The translations under genes were made by a program, and so were the position numbers. From Daedaleopsis sinensis (lineage: Eukaryota > Basidiomycota > Agaricomycetes > Polyporales > Polyporaceae), in the NCBI GenBank assembly GCA_033807695.1, contig CM066308.1:2480001-2544000 (forward strand): a stretch of DNA of 64,000 bases, read 5' to 3'. The notes beneath the pieces are model-generated. The model did not search any database, was not told the origin of the DNA, and saw nothing but the letters and a program-made list of their open reading frames with translations. How positions within the stretch are numbered: the first letter of the stretch is position 1; the number at the start of each line of letters is the position of its first letter. Positions 33,694-44,997 of the stretch are shown one piece after another.

Positions 33694-36276
33694 ATGTCTC
33701 ATTCTCCATGGACTACGCTTGCTCCGAAACTGCATCGACGCCCTTGTCTGCAATCGCTCTCCTCTCCTATCCTACGAGCACTACACTCTCCCCCATCATC
33801 GGTACCTGAAGCGACAACTTCTCGAGCTCAAGCCCCAGACTCGCTCGATAGTTATCCTACCCGCTGGTCTTCCCTTGCGTCAGCTCACCCAGACTCGCCC
33901 GATGTTCACGTTAAACCCTTGTATCTCCTCGAGTCAACAAGAGCTCTGCGACCTCCTGAGGACGCCTCACCACAAGCTTCCAGCTCGAAATCTCAGGTCA
34001 ACCAAGTAGACACCCATGATATCCGTCGACATAAACCGGCATATGCTGCTAGCCGTAGTGTGGCAGAGGCTTCAGATATACAGAGAATGAAGCGAACACG
34101 CCTAAAACGTTTGTCATATGCTTACACTGTTTGCACTGTTTGCACTGACGAATGCTACAGCAAAGCCCGAACAGTGTGTCACATCCATGGACAAGAAGGG
34201 GAGGATAATGCACAACCAATTCAAACCGTTGAAAGGTATGCTTTTCGCCGCCGTCCTGGGCAACTTCTCATGTGTCACGCTCAGATGTGCGTGCCTGGAA
34301 AAGAGAGGCTGTCCCCAGGCTAGCTCACGGCCTTGAAGCGGTATTGACAAAGTACGTCTTGACTGGAGCGAGAGAAGGTCATACCACAGCCAACATTTAC
34401 ACGCCACACGTAGACCGGGTGTACATTGGCTCAAAGATCCCGAACAGAACGAGTATCGCTTCGACAAGTATCTTGAGACCATACCCAAGGTCGAAGACTT
34501 CGACTATGACAAACTGGGCAGCTTCGTGCCCAGTTCCCAAGACAAGGTGTGTACTTTCATCTCGCATATCTGCACTATGTAATGTATTATAACGCTACGC
34601 AGAGACTCATCAACACCGCGAAGCAAGCGATGTGCAAATATGCTGGCTCGACGTCTTCTTTGACGGGGATCCTAACCCAGATCTATCTGCTGCTCTCGGA
34701 GGAAAAGTTGTTGAATACGTCTCATCTGAGCTCGTCTTTCGAGAAAGCAGTAGGTGTTGCTTTATGCTTCGCTTAAAAGTTATACTCATGTTACGCCTAT
34801 TTAGCCCAAATTCTTCACATTCTCACAACGATTACCAGCGTCCGTCATTTTGAGGTACAACGAAGGGGTATATGCTACCGATTATGACGCCGAACGGGAC
34901 TCTAGCTCTGAAGAGATTATTCTTCTACCTCTTGTAGGCACATCGCTCGTATTGGGCTTGTCGTGCGGACTGACCATAACCACGGTAGGGCACATTGCTG
35001 GAGAAATTCCTCACAACACCATCAAGCGAGTTCAGCAAGTTGTCAAAAACGAACACGTCTGATGATTATCCACGATTCAATGACGTTCACCGCTATGCCA
35101 AGGCAAGGCAGCATCGATATACCTATCTCCCCCGAATGAAACTTAATGCCGGATCGTTGCAGTATGGCAAATTCGTGATGCGCTCACAGCTAGACTGCGT
35201 TCACGACAACGTACCGGGTACTGGAGTATTTGATCTCAAAACCCGTGCTACCTCGCCCATCCGTCACGACGTGCACAACTACCAGGTACGTGCACGGACC
35301 TCTCTCTCATGTCTTGGCTATTCGCTATCCGCTGACCTCCCTCCACCCCAAGGCATACGCCGGAAACACCCTCGAGTCGCTACGCGGCCGGCGTGACTCG
35401 TTCGAGGAGGAGTACTACGACATGATCCGCTCCGCGTTCCTCGAGTACTCTTTCCAGGCACGCATCGGTAACATGGACGGCATCCTGGTCGCGTACCACA
35501 ACGTCGCGCGCATCTTCGGCTTCCAGTACATCTCCCTCCGCGAGATGGACCGCTGCCTGTTCGGCCACGCGAAGGCCGGCGAGCGCGTCTTCCTCCGCTG
35601 CGTGCACATCATGGGCATGCTCTACGACGAGATCGTCAAGTGTTTCGAGGCCCAGGTGCGTCACCCCTTTATCTCGCCGTGCACTGTCTGACGCGCGGTG
35701 TTGCGTTTTGCTGCACGTCTTTGTACGCAGTCCGTGAAGTGCACGTTTGAGAAGCGCGGGAAGTTCCTCCGGGTGTGGGTCGAGCCCGTCGAGCACCACG
35801 ACCCCGCCACGCCCCCACCGGTCGCCGAGATCGAGCTCGAGGTCAAGAACATCCTGCACGGCCAGGAGTGCTCGGGCCCGTACGCCGTCTACTCCGTCAG
35901 ATACCCTTGTGCGTCGCTCTGTCCTCTGTCCCTCCCTCCTGCCGTCTTCCCTTTTCCGTCTCGCCTCACATATTGCTGCCGACCACGCCCCGCTCACCGC
36001 CATTAAACTTACTGTTCACTCATTACAGGGTCGATCGAGTACAACATCAAACGCTACGACGGCCCGGAGCACCAGGCGGCCATCCTCGAGCGCCGCGACA
36101 AGGCGTACAAGCGGCAAATGTCTATGGGCGACTTTGCGGACACGGACACGGACTCCACGAACGCGGACACGGACTCCACGAACGCGGACACGGACTCCAC
36201 GAACGCGGACGCCGACCTGCTTCTCGAGGTCGCGAAGACGCTCGCCGGAGCGGACGCACGCGGCCTTCTGTCATAG
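33694..36276 (+). CDS. PET127: Pet127-like mitochondrial RNA processing/degradation protein
   Basis: Pet127 is a mitochondrial-membrane-associated protein needed for 5' processing and stability control of mitochondrial mRNAs in yeast. The N-terminus (ATG 33694) is rich in Arg, Leu and Ser with few acids, like a mitochondrial presequence. Family segments follow: GVHWLKDP (spliced), RFDKYLETIPKVEDF, KYAGSTSSLTGIL, ILRYNEGVYATDYD, MKLNAGSLQYGKFVMRSQLD, GTGVFDLKTRATSPIR, DSFEEEYYDMIRSAFLEYSF, QARIGNMDGILVAYHN and IFGFQYISLREMD. The conserved FDLKTR resembles a nuclease-fold core motif. Near the end lie three exact copies of a 7-residue repeat. The stop is TAG 36274-36276. The N-terminal exon joins (33,694-34,470) are the least certain. 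Confidence 0.9.
36145..36207 (+). repeat. Three perfect 21-bp tandem copies within PET127
   Basis: Three identical, adjacent 21-base units encode DTDSTNA three times; a partial unit precedes and follows. The repeat is in frame, near the C-terminus of the Pet127-like protein, in a part not expected to be conserved. Confidence 0.9.
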
Positions 36277-36873
36277 TGACGGATCCGGACGCAACGACGA
36301 CTCCAATGCAGAGGCTGATATGGAGCCCGAAGCTGAAGTCGAAGTGGTATAGATAATATTAATGGGGTCCACTTCAAAGCTTCATGGGTCGCTGGACAGG
36401 TACTTGTGCACCATGTCTCCAACTCCAATCTCCGGCGACTCTTTTCCCCATATCTCGGCGCGTACACCACGATGTACCAGCCACCAGCCGCCATCACTCA
36501 CCACTCAGTACTCAGTACTCAACACCCATCGGAAGGTTCACCTCCACGACCATCTTCCAGACACTAGACACATTTGCATACATTAATCTAGGCGGGCAAA
36601 TAATGTAGTACAAGAAACTCGGAAATGCGTCCTCGGGTGCTCGCTCGACGTCTCCACAACGCGGACGACCTATGTAGGTGATACAAGATACTAGTGTGAC
36701 CGTTAACGTAGAGACAGCCCCACCCTACAGCTGTGCAGGGCGAGGCCAGGCAGGGTATCCCAGCTCGCAAGAGCAGCACCACCGTCAACGATGAGCGCCG
36801 CGCCGCGCTGAGCGCACAGTCCGATCCGCCGCTCGTCGCGCGTTCAACTTCTACACGACGGGCACGCACCGCA
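36277..36873. other. Convergent intergenic region, no gene seen
   Basis: This is the 3' space shared by PET127 (rightward) and the stress-domain gene (leftward). A short direct repeat CAGTACT lies near 36507-36520. No gene or RNA is recognised. Confidence 0.45.
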
Positions 36874-38991
36874 TCACGCGTCCGAGACGACGTGCGTGAC
36901 GTGCCCGTCCGCGGTCTGCGGCGCGTCGCCCTCGGTCTCCGTGTCCACGTCGTCCTCGACGTCCGTGTGGCCCTCGGTGCGGCGCTCGTCGTCGCGCGCG
37001 ATCTCCGAGCGCATCTTCGCGACGTCCTGGTCGACCTTGGACGCGACGCGGTCGACGGCGGCCTGCGCGAGCGAGACGCGCGCGCGGTGCGCCTTGAGGT
37101 GCGCCGCGCGCCGCGGGGGCCGCTTGAGCCGCCGGCGCGCGACCATCACCGGCACGGAGCACTTCTGGATGAGGTAGTGCGACGTTGAGCCGAGGAGGAT
37201 GCTAGTGCAGGGAAGAGCGTCAGAAGGTCGACAGCAGAGAGGCGACGGGGGCAGGGACGTACCCCTTGAGGTTGCCCAGGCCGCGCGAGCCGACGATGAG
37301 CATCACGGGCTCATAATAGTCCACGATGTCTACGCATACGGAGCGAGATCGTTACATCGAGTGAGCGTGGGGCGTTATGGACGCGTGTTGTAGCACGCAC
37401 CGAGAAGCATATGCCGACTGTTCTTAGCATGCCAGGCTTGGCACTGGACGGAAACGTTGAGGTGGGTGCGCTGGAGGAGGCCGGTCGCTTGACGGACGAG
37501 AATGTACGCCAAGGCTTGCCGCTGTGCGCACACAACATTCAGCCAGGATCGATGGAAGGTCGGGGACGAATGATGCATACCTCCTGCTGGGCACGCAGCT
37601 TCGTCGCGCGGTCGGCAGGGTTAGGGATCTGAGGGTCGACTGTCCGGATAAAAGGAGGGTCAGCGGGTCGCGCGCACGGGAAGTCCGTTCCCCTCATCCG
37701 CGCACCTTTGCCTTCGTTCTCCACTACCGTCACGATGATGCTGCACCCTCATGTCAACCAGCAGGAACAAAACGTACGCGGATAAGACTCACAGTTCGTC
37801 GCCATCCCTCAGGACCGTACCGATCCCCCACTCAAGCGCAAACCGACTCTCCTCACTCAGATCGCTCGCCAAGACATACCGCTTCCGCGGCCTGCCGGTG
37901 TCCTTCTGTATGCTCTCCGGGCTCCCGTGCGTGATTGTGATGATGCACCGATCTCTCTGGAACGTCGGCCGCGAGGTGTTCAGCGTCAGCGTGTCGTGCG
38001 GCTTCATCGACTTCCGTCTCCTCGGGTTCCGGCCATGGGAGTTCAGGGTCGACGGGAAGTACGGCTCGGGAGGCATGATGACGTTGACCCCTTCTCCCAG
38101 GTAGTCGGGCATGTCCTGCTCGGCGGTGGTGGGCGGCACGAGCGCGTTCGCTTCGGTGTTCTGCTCGGTGATGTCGTCGAATTGCTGCTCGCCCTCGCTC
38201 CAGGACTCGTCCGAGCCACTGTCGTCCTCCGTCTCGTCCCCGGACTCGTCGTCGGACTGCGAAGCGAGCGAAAACGCGTTCCGGGGCCGGATGCGGGGGC
38301 CTTCCGCGTCGGACTCGACATCGGACTGCGAGAGTGCGGCAACGGCAGGGGAGGGGTCGCGCGAGCGTAGGCGGCGGAGGCGGAAAGGTGACTGGCTGCG
38401 TGTGCGCGACTCGGACCTGTCGCGGTCCGTCTGCTCCCCGGCGTAGGAGGACGAGCGGGCGGACTTGTCCTTCTCCTTCCGCTGCGGGCGGCCACGCTCC
38501 CCATCGTCCCTCTCACTAGTGCTGTTCCGCGTCAAGGACAGGGACGAGAGCATGGAGCCGATGGATATCTTGGAGAATGGGGCGCGGGTGTTGTCGGGGG
38601 ACTTGAGGGGGTGCATGGTGGAGGTGGTCGCCGTGGAGAGGGTGGAGGCGGTCGAGATGGTGCGTTCGAGTGCATTCTGTGAATTTGAATCATCCTGGGT
38701 CAGCGGCGTGGACGAAATCGAGCGTCTTTTGGCGTTCGTCGGCGTGCCCGGGCGAGGAGAGACGAGCGAGGCGAGGGACGTGCCGGAGTTGCTCCTCTTG
38801 AACGGCAGGATGCCCGCGATGGGCCCAAGGCCAGACTCAGTACTCGTGCGCCGGGACCGGGGCGAGGACGGGGGGTCGTCGTAAGACTGCTCTTTGCCCT
38901 CGACGGTGGTGGGAAGCGCAGGCTCTTTTGTCGAGACGCCATACCTGCCCATCCAGCTGCGCCTGCGGTCCTTTCCCGAGCGCTCGGCCAT
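36874..38991 (-). CDS. Universal stress protein (UspA)-domain protein with long disordered N-terminus
   Basis: The protein starts at MAERSGKDRRRSW (ATG 38991). The first ~340 residues are Ser/Arg/Asp-rich, with many basic-Ser-Pro sites and an acidic stretch (SDDESGDETEDDSGSDESWSEG split by prolines). The USP domain comes next: KRYVLASDLSEESRFALEWG, DELLIVTVVEN, LAYILVRQATGLLQ, VQCQAW, DIVDYYEPVMLIVGSRGLG, and the ATP-binding GSRGLGNLKG...LGSTSHYLI with VPVMVAR at its end. A basic, coiled C-terminal tail ends in DAPQTADGHVTHVVSDA at 36874. Such fungal USP proteins are nucleotide-binding and poorly studied; the role is unknown. Several short introns lie in 37,170-37,790. Confidence 0.87.
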
Positions 38992-39677
38992 ATTATTTGC
39001 GGACGGCGTGCGAGAACAGAGAGGAAAAGATAGAGGAAGAGATGGGTGGATGCGATAGCTCACCTCGGCCCTGGTAGAGAGGGTCTACGCAAGGACGAGG
39101 GTGGTCAGTGTCAGGAAGTGGGGAGCGGGGCAAAGAGGAGGGCGAAGGCTAAAGACGAGGAACGTAAAGCAGTGTTGCCAAGAGCGCGGTAACAAAGCTT
39201 GGTAGAACCTTGAAGGAGCAGACCGACACTCACATTGTCCCCCTCACGCCCGCCCCGAGTCTGCTGCCAAATCTGCGCATGAGAATCCACGACAGCAGTC
39301 GTCTGACCCAGCAACATCACCTCCGACCCCTGTTTGCATCTCGACTCTTCGCGGACGTGCTGCATCGCGCCGTCCAAGCTGCCAAGAAACGTCGGAAGTA
39401 TGAAGCGTAGAAAGTGTACAGCAAAGTTCAAAACAAGTCGCGTTGAAGGCGAAGTACAACGCAGCAAGCGACGGCCATCGATAGGATCCACACGAGATCT
39501 CGTTTGCTTCCGTTGCGCGATCAGCTGATCTCAGTACCGGCATACGGGATCCCAACAGTTGGTGGCGTAAGTATGCTACATTCGCGCTATATGTACAGTA
39601 CACTTGCGTCGACTCTGCGAGTATTACTCCCAGTCACAGTCCATCCGACGCAGCGTCTTCCTCCTCACCGGCACAGC
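38992..39677. other. Intergenic stretch, no gene seen
   Basis: This contains the upstream region of the stress-domain gene and the 3' end of the M3 peptidase gene. Frames at 39111-39491 and 39244-39603 (-) have no recognisable content and may include the 5' leader. Confidence 0.45.
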
Positions 39678-42580
39678 CTATGTCTGACTGCCGAACAGCT
39701 CGTTGATGAACGCGTCCGCGTTGGGCTCCCGGCCGAGGAAATCCTGCCAAGCAAAGTCGCGCGCACACGACCAGTAAGCGCACGCCAGAAGCCCGAGTTT
39801 CGGTGACTGACCTTGAGAGAGTCAATCTCATCCCTGCTCCCACCTGGGCCGAGGATCTTCTCGCGGTAGAGCCTGCCCCGGCTCGGATCCAGCGGGTCCT
39901 TCTTGAAGATCGTCGCGTACATGTCCGCCGCGAACACGAGCGAGTACGTGTAGCCGTAGTAGCCCGCGTCGTATCCACCAGCGATGTGGTTGAAGCTGCC
40001 TTGGCCGGCACCGAGGTTCTTGCCCTTGACGAGCGAGATCGACTCCCGCATGCTATTCCAGAGCTCGGTATAGTCGTCATGATCTGCACAAACCGGGATC
40101 AGTACCTCGAGAGAGTTATCCCAACTACGACGGACCTTGGTCGGTGTGCACTTTGAGGTCGAAATTGGCGAAGAAGAGCTGGCGGAGGTAGAACAAGCCC
40201 ACGTTGACGTAGCGGCTGTCATACCACCGTTATCTACTCGTTCGGACCCAGAAGACAACACAACACGACCCACCTCTTGATAATCTTTTCAATGAGCTCC
40301 GCGTCCAGCGGCTTCTGGGTCTCGTAGTGGCTCGACATCAGCTCCAGCACCTTTGGCTCGAAGCACCAGTTCTCCAGCATCTGCGACGGCGCCTCGACGA
40401 AGTCGCCCGCGACGACGGTGCCGTGGAACCGGTGGAACTTCGTCCTGCTCAGCAGCCCGTGGAAGACGTGTCCCATCTCGTGGAAGAACGTCACGACATC
40501 GTCGTGCCTCATCAGCGCTGGCTTCGCCGGCGTCGGCTTCGCAAGGTTGGCGACCATGGCCGTGATCGGGTAGTTGCGGGAGCCGTCCGCCTTTTCGTAC
40601 CCTTGCAGCAGCGGCCAGACGGCGGCATGCGAGTACTTCGACGCTGAAGAACACGGGGTTTGTGAGGCGGTAGAACGACGGAAGATGGGAATATACGTAC
40701 CACGGGGGAAGAGATCGAGGTAGCAGTAGCCGACAAAGCCCGACTCGTCCTTGGCGTCCTTCTCCCAGACGGCAAACATCTGCACCTCTGTCGCACGAGA
40801 ATTGTTAACCGATGACGCTTAGATGTGAGGTGAGATTCTCACCAGGGTGCCAAGTCTCGCCCTTGACCTCGACAAACTTCACCTCAAGCAGGTTCTGGTA
40901 GATGTCGAGGATGGCCGGAACGACCTTTGACACTGGGAAATACTCCTTCACGAGCGAGTCATCCAAGTTGAGGCTGCGCTCGATGTGCTTCCTGTCGTAG
41001 TACCTGTAGTCCCACAGGTAGAACTCGCCGTCGAACGGCAGGCCTTTCTCGTCGTGTTCTTCCTTCTTCAGGGCAAGGAGCGTCTCTCGGTCCTTGAGAC
41101 CCACAGGACGGAGCTTCTGTTCGAGTTCCGTCAAGAACTATGATACGGTAAGCAAGCAATCTAAGGATTCAAGAAGCCCGGCGGAGCAAGTACCTCCTTG
41201 ACACCCTTCGCGCTCTTCACCATCTTCACTTCAGTGATGTAGTCCGCCCAAGTGGGGTAACCCAGAAGTTTTGCAATCTGACGGCGAAGGTCAAGGAACT
41301 TGCTCATGACCGGGGTGTTGATAGCCAAGCGATTCTCGAACTTCTCGTATGCAGTACGCCGAGTGTCTGGGTTCTCCGCGTATTTGAACTACTCGCACGA
41401 GTCAGCTAAGAACTTCATACGGATTCAGTATACATACGATAGGGAAGATGTCTGGCGTCTTGAATGTGATATCGTACACATCCTTGTCGCCTTCTGTGCG
41501 CTTTGTGTAGCCCGAGATGACGTCTTCAGGTACGCCCTTGAGCTCGTCCAAGGTGAACGTGACGACGCCCTAGTACACGGGAGGTGTCAGCTGCCGTCCC
41601 CGAGAACAACTCCGACGGCATACATTCTCTTCGTTGAAGTTTTTCTGCAGGCGGGTTAAGTCAACAGTCCACTATGATAGGAGTATTGAGTTCGGGTGCT
41701 CACGCTGAACTCGAGGCACGTCTGGGACAGCTCCTTCTTCAACGCAGTCAGCTTGTTCCTCGCCTCATCTGGCAGGGCAAGACCAGCACGCTTTCCGTCC
41801 AACAGCATCTTGTCCACCAGGCGCTGCTCCTCGAGGGTCAACGTCTTGCCAGACTCCTTGATGTTCTTTGCCGCAGCCTGTTTCGCGCGGAAGACATCGA
41901 GGCGCATCGAGGCCTCGACACCGAAGTCCCGCGATAGTTGTTCGGCCTCGTTGGAGGCATCGCGAAGCTCTTTGGAGGTCGAGACATTCTGGTAGAACGT
42001 GAGGGGCTCGAGAGTGGAGTCGAATTTGGACTCGCCCGCCGCGAGCGCAAGCTGTACACATTCCAGTTATTGACCCCGCAACCTGGACGAGCAACGTCAT
42101 CGAACGGGCCACCACTTACGAAAACCTAGCAACAGGGCGGGCACAACGTCAACGACCCAGTTCCGAGAGCAGCCAAAGAGCGAGGCAGCGTACAGATTCA
42201 AAGGTAGCCTCTTCAGGCTTGAGCGCAGCGATCTTGTCCTGGCGAGCGCGCTCCTCCGCGATGGCCTGTTTGGCGAGCGAGAGGACTTCCGCCGGGGTGT
42301 GCGTCCACTTGGGTGCTGCTTGAGGTGGATTCAGTGATGCCATTGACGAGTGAGCTGAAGAGAGCGAGAACAACCCTGAGAGAGTGGATTGCGATCGATA
42401 GGGACAAAGGCTATTCAATCTTGTACTGAGAGAAGGCGTGACCTGGAACGGTCGCATGCCCGGCGCGCCTGACGAACGAACTGCTGCCAGAGCGCCGATG
42501 CCGACAGCGAGCCCCAGCAGTGGACGACGACGCAGAGTCGCGACGGCCACCGAGCACCTCGCGCGAAGCTTCATGGTCAT
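39678..42580 (-). CDS. PRD1: M3-family metallo-oligopeptidase (saccharolysin/thimet type)
   Basis: M3A oligopeptidases (yeast Prd1, mammalian thimet oligopeptidase and neurolysin) cut short peptides in the cytosol and mitochondrial intermembrane space. The zinc site is FFHEMGHVFHGLLSRTKF with the downstream Glu in VEAPSQMLENW. The helical N-part includes EAEQLSRDFGVEASMRLDVF and LEEQRLVDKMLLDGKRAGLAL. The C-part has GYDAGYYGYTYSLVFAADMY, ending at ELFGSQT (TAG 39678-39680). The first ATG in frame (42580; second at 42574) gives an Arg-rich presequence followed by a hydrophobic segment; an internal ATG at 42343 (MASLNPPQAAPKW) would give the cytosolic-length form. About ten introns. Confidence 0.93.
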
Positions 42581-42884
42581 CGAGGACAAGGATAGAGCCA
42601 GCAAAGGTGAGCGACGAGGGGGAGGTGTGCAGGCTTAGCGCTGGCGGGCGCGAGACCATCGACGCGTTCGGCGCCTGTTTGGCGATCGGCTTCCTCCGAA
42701 ATTACATAATCGTGTTTGTGGCGGAGCGATCTGAAAGGCATTCGGTGGTCGCATCCGGTCGGGGGAAACAGTTCTCTTCATCGCCGCCGTCGTCGTCGTC
42801 GCCCCCCTCGTCGCCGTTCCCCTCGTCGCCGCAGCCGTCTTCTGTCTGCCTCGCACTACTTGTCCGAAGCGATCGTAGCCCGTG
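42581..42884. promoter_or_regulatory. Divergent promoter M3 peptidase / MAPKK with GTC/CGT microsatellite
   Basis: 304 bases separate the start codons. Around 42782-42835 lies a CGTCGTCG/CCTCGTCGCC-type low-complexity tract on the + strand, in the likely 5' leader of the MAP kinase kinase gene. Confidence 0.45.
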
Positions 42885-44431
42885 ATGGCGACCCCCGCCC
42901 CCGCCGGCCCTGTGCGCAAGAAGCGCAACTTCAAGGCACTGCAACTCGATGTCACTCAGCCACCCCCGGAGCCCCAGCCTGAACCCATCCGCGTCGCACC
43001 CGTGCCCGCAGGCGGTGGGAAGAAGCGGCCTCCCCCCATGCAGCTCAAACCCAAGGTTCAGACGACGAATACGGCCACTGTCGATCCCGACAGTAACCTC
43101 TTGACCGTAAATGGTCCGAATTCGGCGCCACCTACGGGCTCTGCGTCTGCGCATCGAACGACCTACCACACGACACTGTCGACGACGCTGGCGAACCTTG
43201 AGCTCAACTCGGAGCATAAATACCACGACTTGCGCACTGAGGACCTCAAGGATCTGCGGGAGCTCGGGCAGGGCAATGGAGGGAGCGTGAAGAAGGTCGA
43301 GCACCTACCTACTGGAACTATCATGGCAAAGAAGGTGCGCATATACTTAACCACTGTCTACCGTGCTCGTTAGGCTCAGCGGTGTGCGCGCAGATTGTGT
43401 TGATTGACGCGAAACCGTCCGTGCGGAAGCAAATCCTCCGTGAACTCCAAATCATGCACGACTGCCATTCGGACTACATCATCTCCTTCTATGGCGCATT
43501 CATAGCCGACCCCAACATCTGTATCTGTATGGAATACATGGACAAGGGCTCTCTAGACGGTATCTACAAGAAGATCGGTCCCATTGATATCGATGTAGTG
43601 GGCAAGGTAGCGCTCGCCGTGCTTGAGGGCCTCACATATCTATACGATGTCCACCGGATTATCCACCGTGGTATGTAGTGCTGTGGTTGAATCTCTACCC
43701 ACTGTATTGATGACGCGTTACTCAGATATCAAGCCGTCAAATATTCTGTTCAACTCTCGGGGACAAGTCAAGATTTGCGATTTCGGTGTCTCAGGAGAGC
43801 TAATCAACTCCATCGCGGATACGTTCGTCGGAACGTCGACATATATGAGTGTAAGTGCCCCCGTCCACCTCATGCAGGCTACGGTGTAGCTAAAACGCGC
43901 CACCCTCTCACAGCCGGAGCGTATACAAGGCGCGCAGTACACTGTCAAGTCCGACGTGTGGTCGCTCGGTATCTCACTCATCGAGCTCGCACTCGGCCGT
44001 TTCCCCTTTGCGGATTCGTCGTCAGATGATTCTGACCTTTCCGACTTCGAGGGCACACTCTCCCCAAGTCGACCCCATCCTCTGGCTCTTACTAAGGAGC
44101 AGAGGGACAAGAAGAAGAAGCGCAAGAGTAAGGGTGTCAGTTTGCAGGGCGGCGGCATGACTATGAGCATCCTTGAGCTCTTGCAGCACATCGTCAACGA
44201 GCCTGCCCCTCGGTTGACGCCCGAAGGTCGCTTCCCTAACGAAGCGGAGGACTTCGTGGACAGCTGTTTGCTGAAAGACCCGGACGCACGCAAGACTCCC
44301 AAGGACCTTCTTGTGCGTGCCCCCACATATTATTGGTTTGATCGTTCTCACGATTGGTGTAGAAGCATCCATGGATTGCGCACTCGAGGACAGCGACGAT
44401 CGATCTCGAGACTTGGGCCTCGACATTCTAG
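42885..44431 (+). CDS. STE7: MAP kinase kinase, Ste7/Fuz7 (MEK) type
   Basis: MAPKKs of this class relay mating and filamentation signals to Fus3/Kss1-type MAP kinases. The start is ATG 42885. The Pro-rich N-terminus carries a basic cluster ([14 protein letters not shown]) that fits a MAPK docking site. Kinase motifs: [11 protein letters not shown] loop, MAKKIVLID (Lys across an intron), [22 protein letters not shown], activation segment [24 protein letters not shown] with the MEK-type Ser-x3-Thr pair (SIADT), SDVWSLG. A ~55-residue Ser/Asp- and Lys-rich insert follows RFPF, where animal MEK1/2 have their proline-rich insert. It ends [22 protein letters not shown] at TAG 44429-44431. Several short introns. 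Confidence 0.93.
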
Positions 44432-44997
44432 TCGGCTCGGCCGGAAGCTGCTTGCCTGGTGCTACCACGGCGTAGCCAACACACGTGTAAAGATCAACAT
44501 CGTCGTACCCCGCCTGCAAGTGAATGTCCTGTATCGAATCTCCATTCGTCGAACTCCAAGTCGCCGCCGCCATCGTTGTACATGTATATACCCTCCCGCC
44601 CACGCCCTTTCCCCACCTGACACACGGAAACTGGTGCCAGCCGCCGCCGTTGTTGTTTGACATATTCGAGCACGTTCTTTCGTTGACACGGTATACTCGA
44701 GTATCCTCTTGTCCCAAGCGGGTGATGCGAGTAGCGCTGAATGTACGTACTTACCGTACTGCTGGACAGCGACCATGGAGCTTGCAAAGTGTGTATATAC
44801 CTAAGTTATATCCAGGATTCAGGAATACCAGCAGAAGTTGCCCAGCCGAGCTCACGATAATGCTGAGATGGTCCAGCGAACGGAGATAGACGAATATTTC
44901 GTGAGTTATGTCAGACTCTTCGCTCTTCTTGGTTGACACCATTCCCTGTAGAAGCCGGTACATACGTAGAGCAAGACCGTCAACCGGAACGATCAGC
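44432..44997. other. Convergent intergenic region, no gene seen
   Basis: 3' space between the MAPKK and RIO1 genes. Frames here overlap on both strands and carry no domain. Confidence 0.45.

Noticed and set aside
35775..36356. 193-codon + ORF overlapping PET127
   Set aside because: Out-of-frame shadow of PET127 exons and introns, Arg/His-rich without domain.
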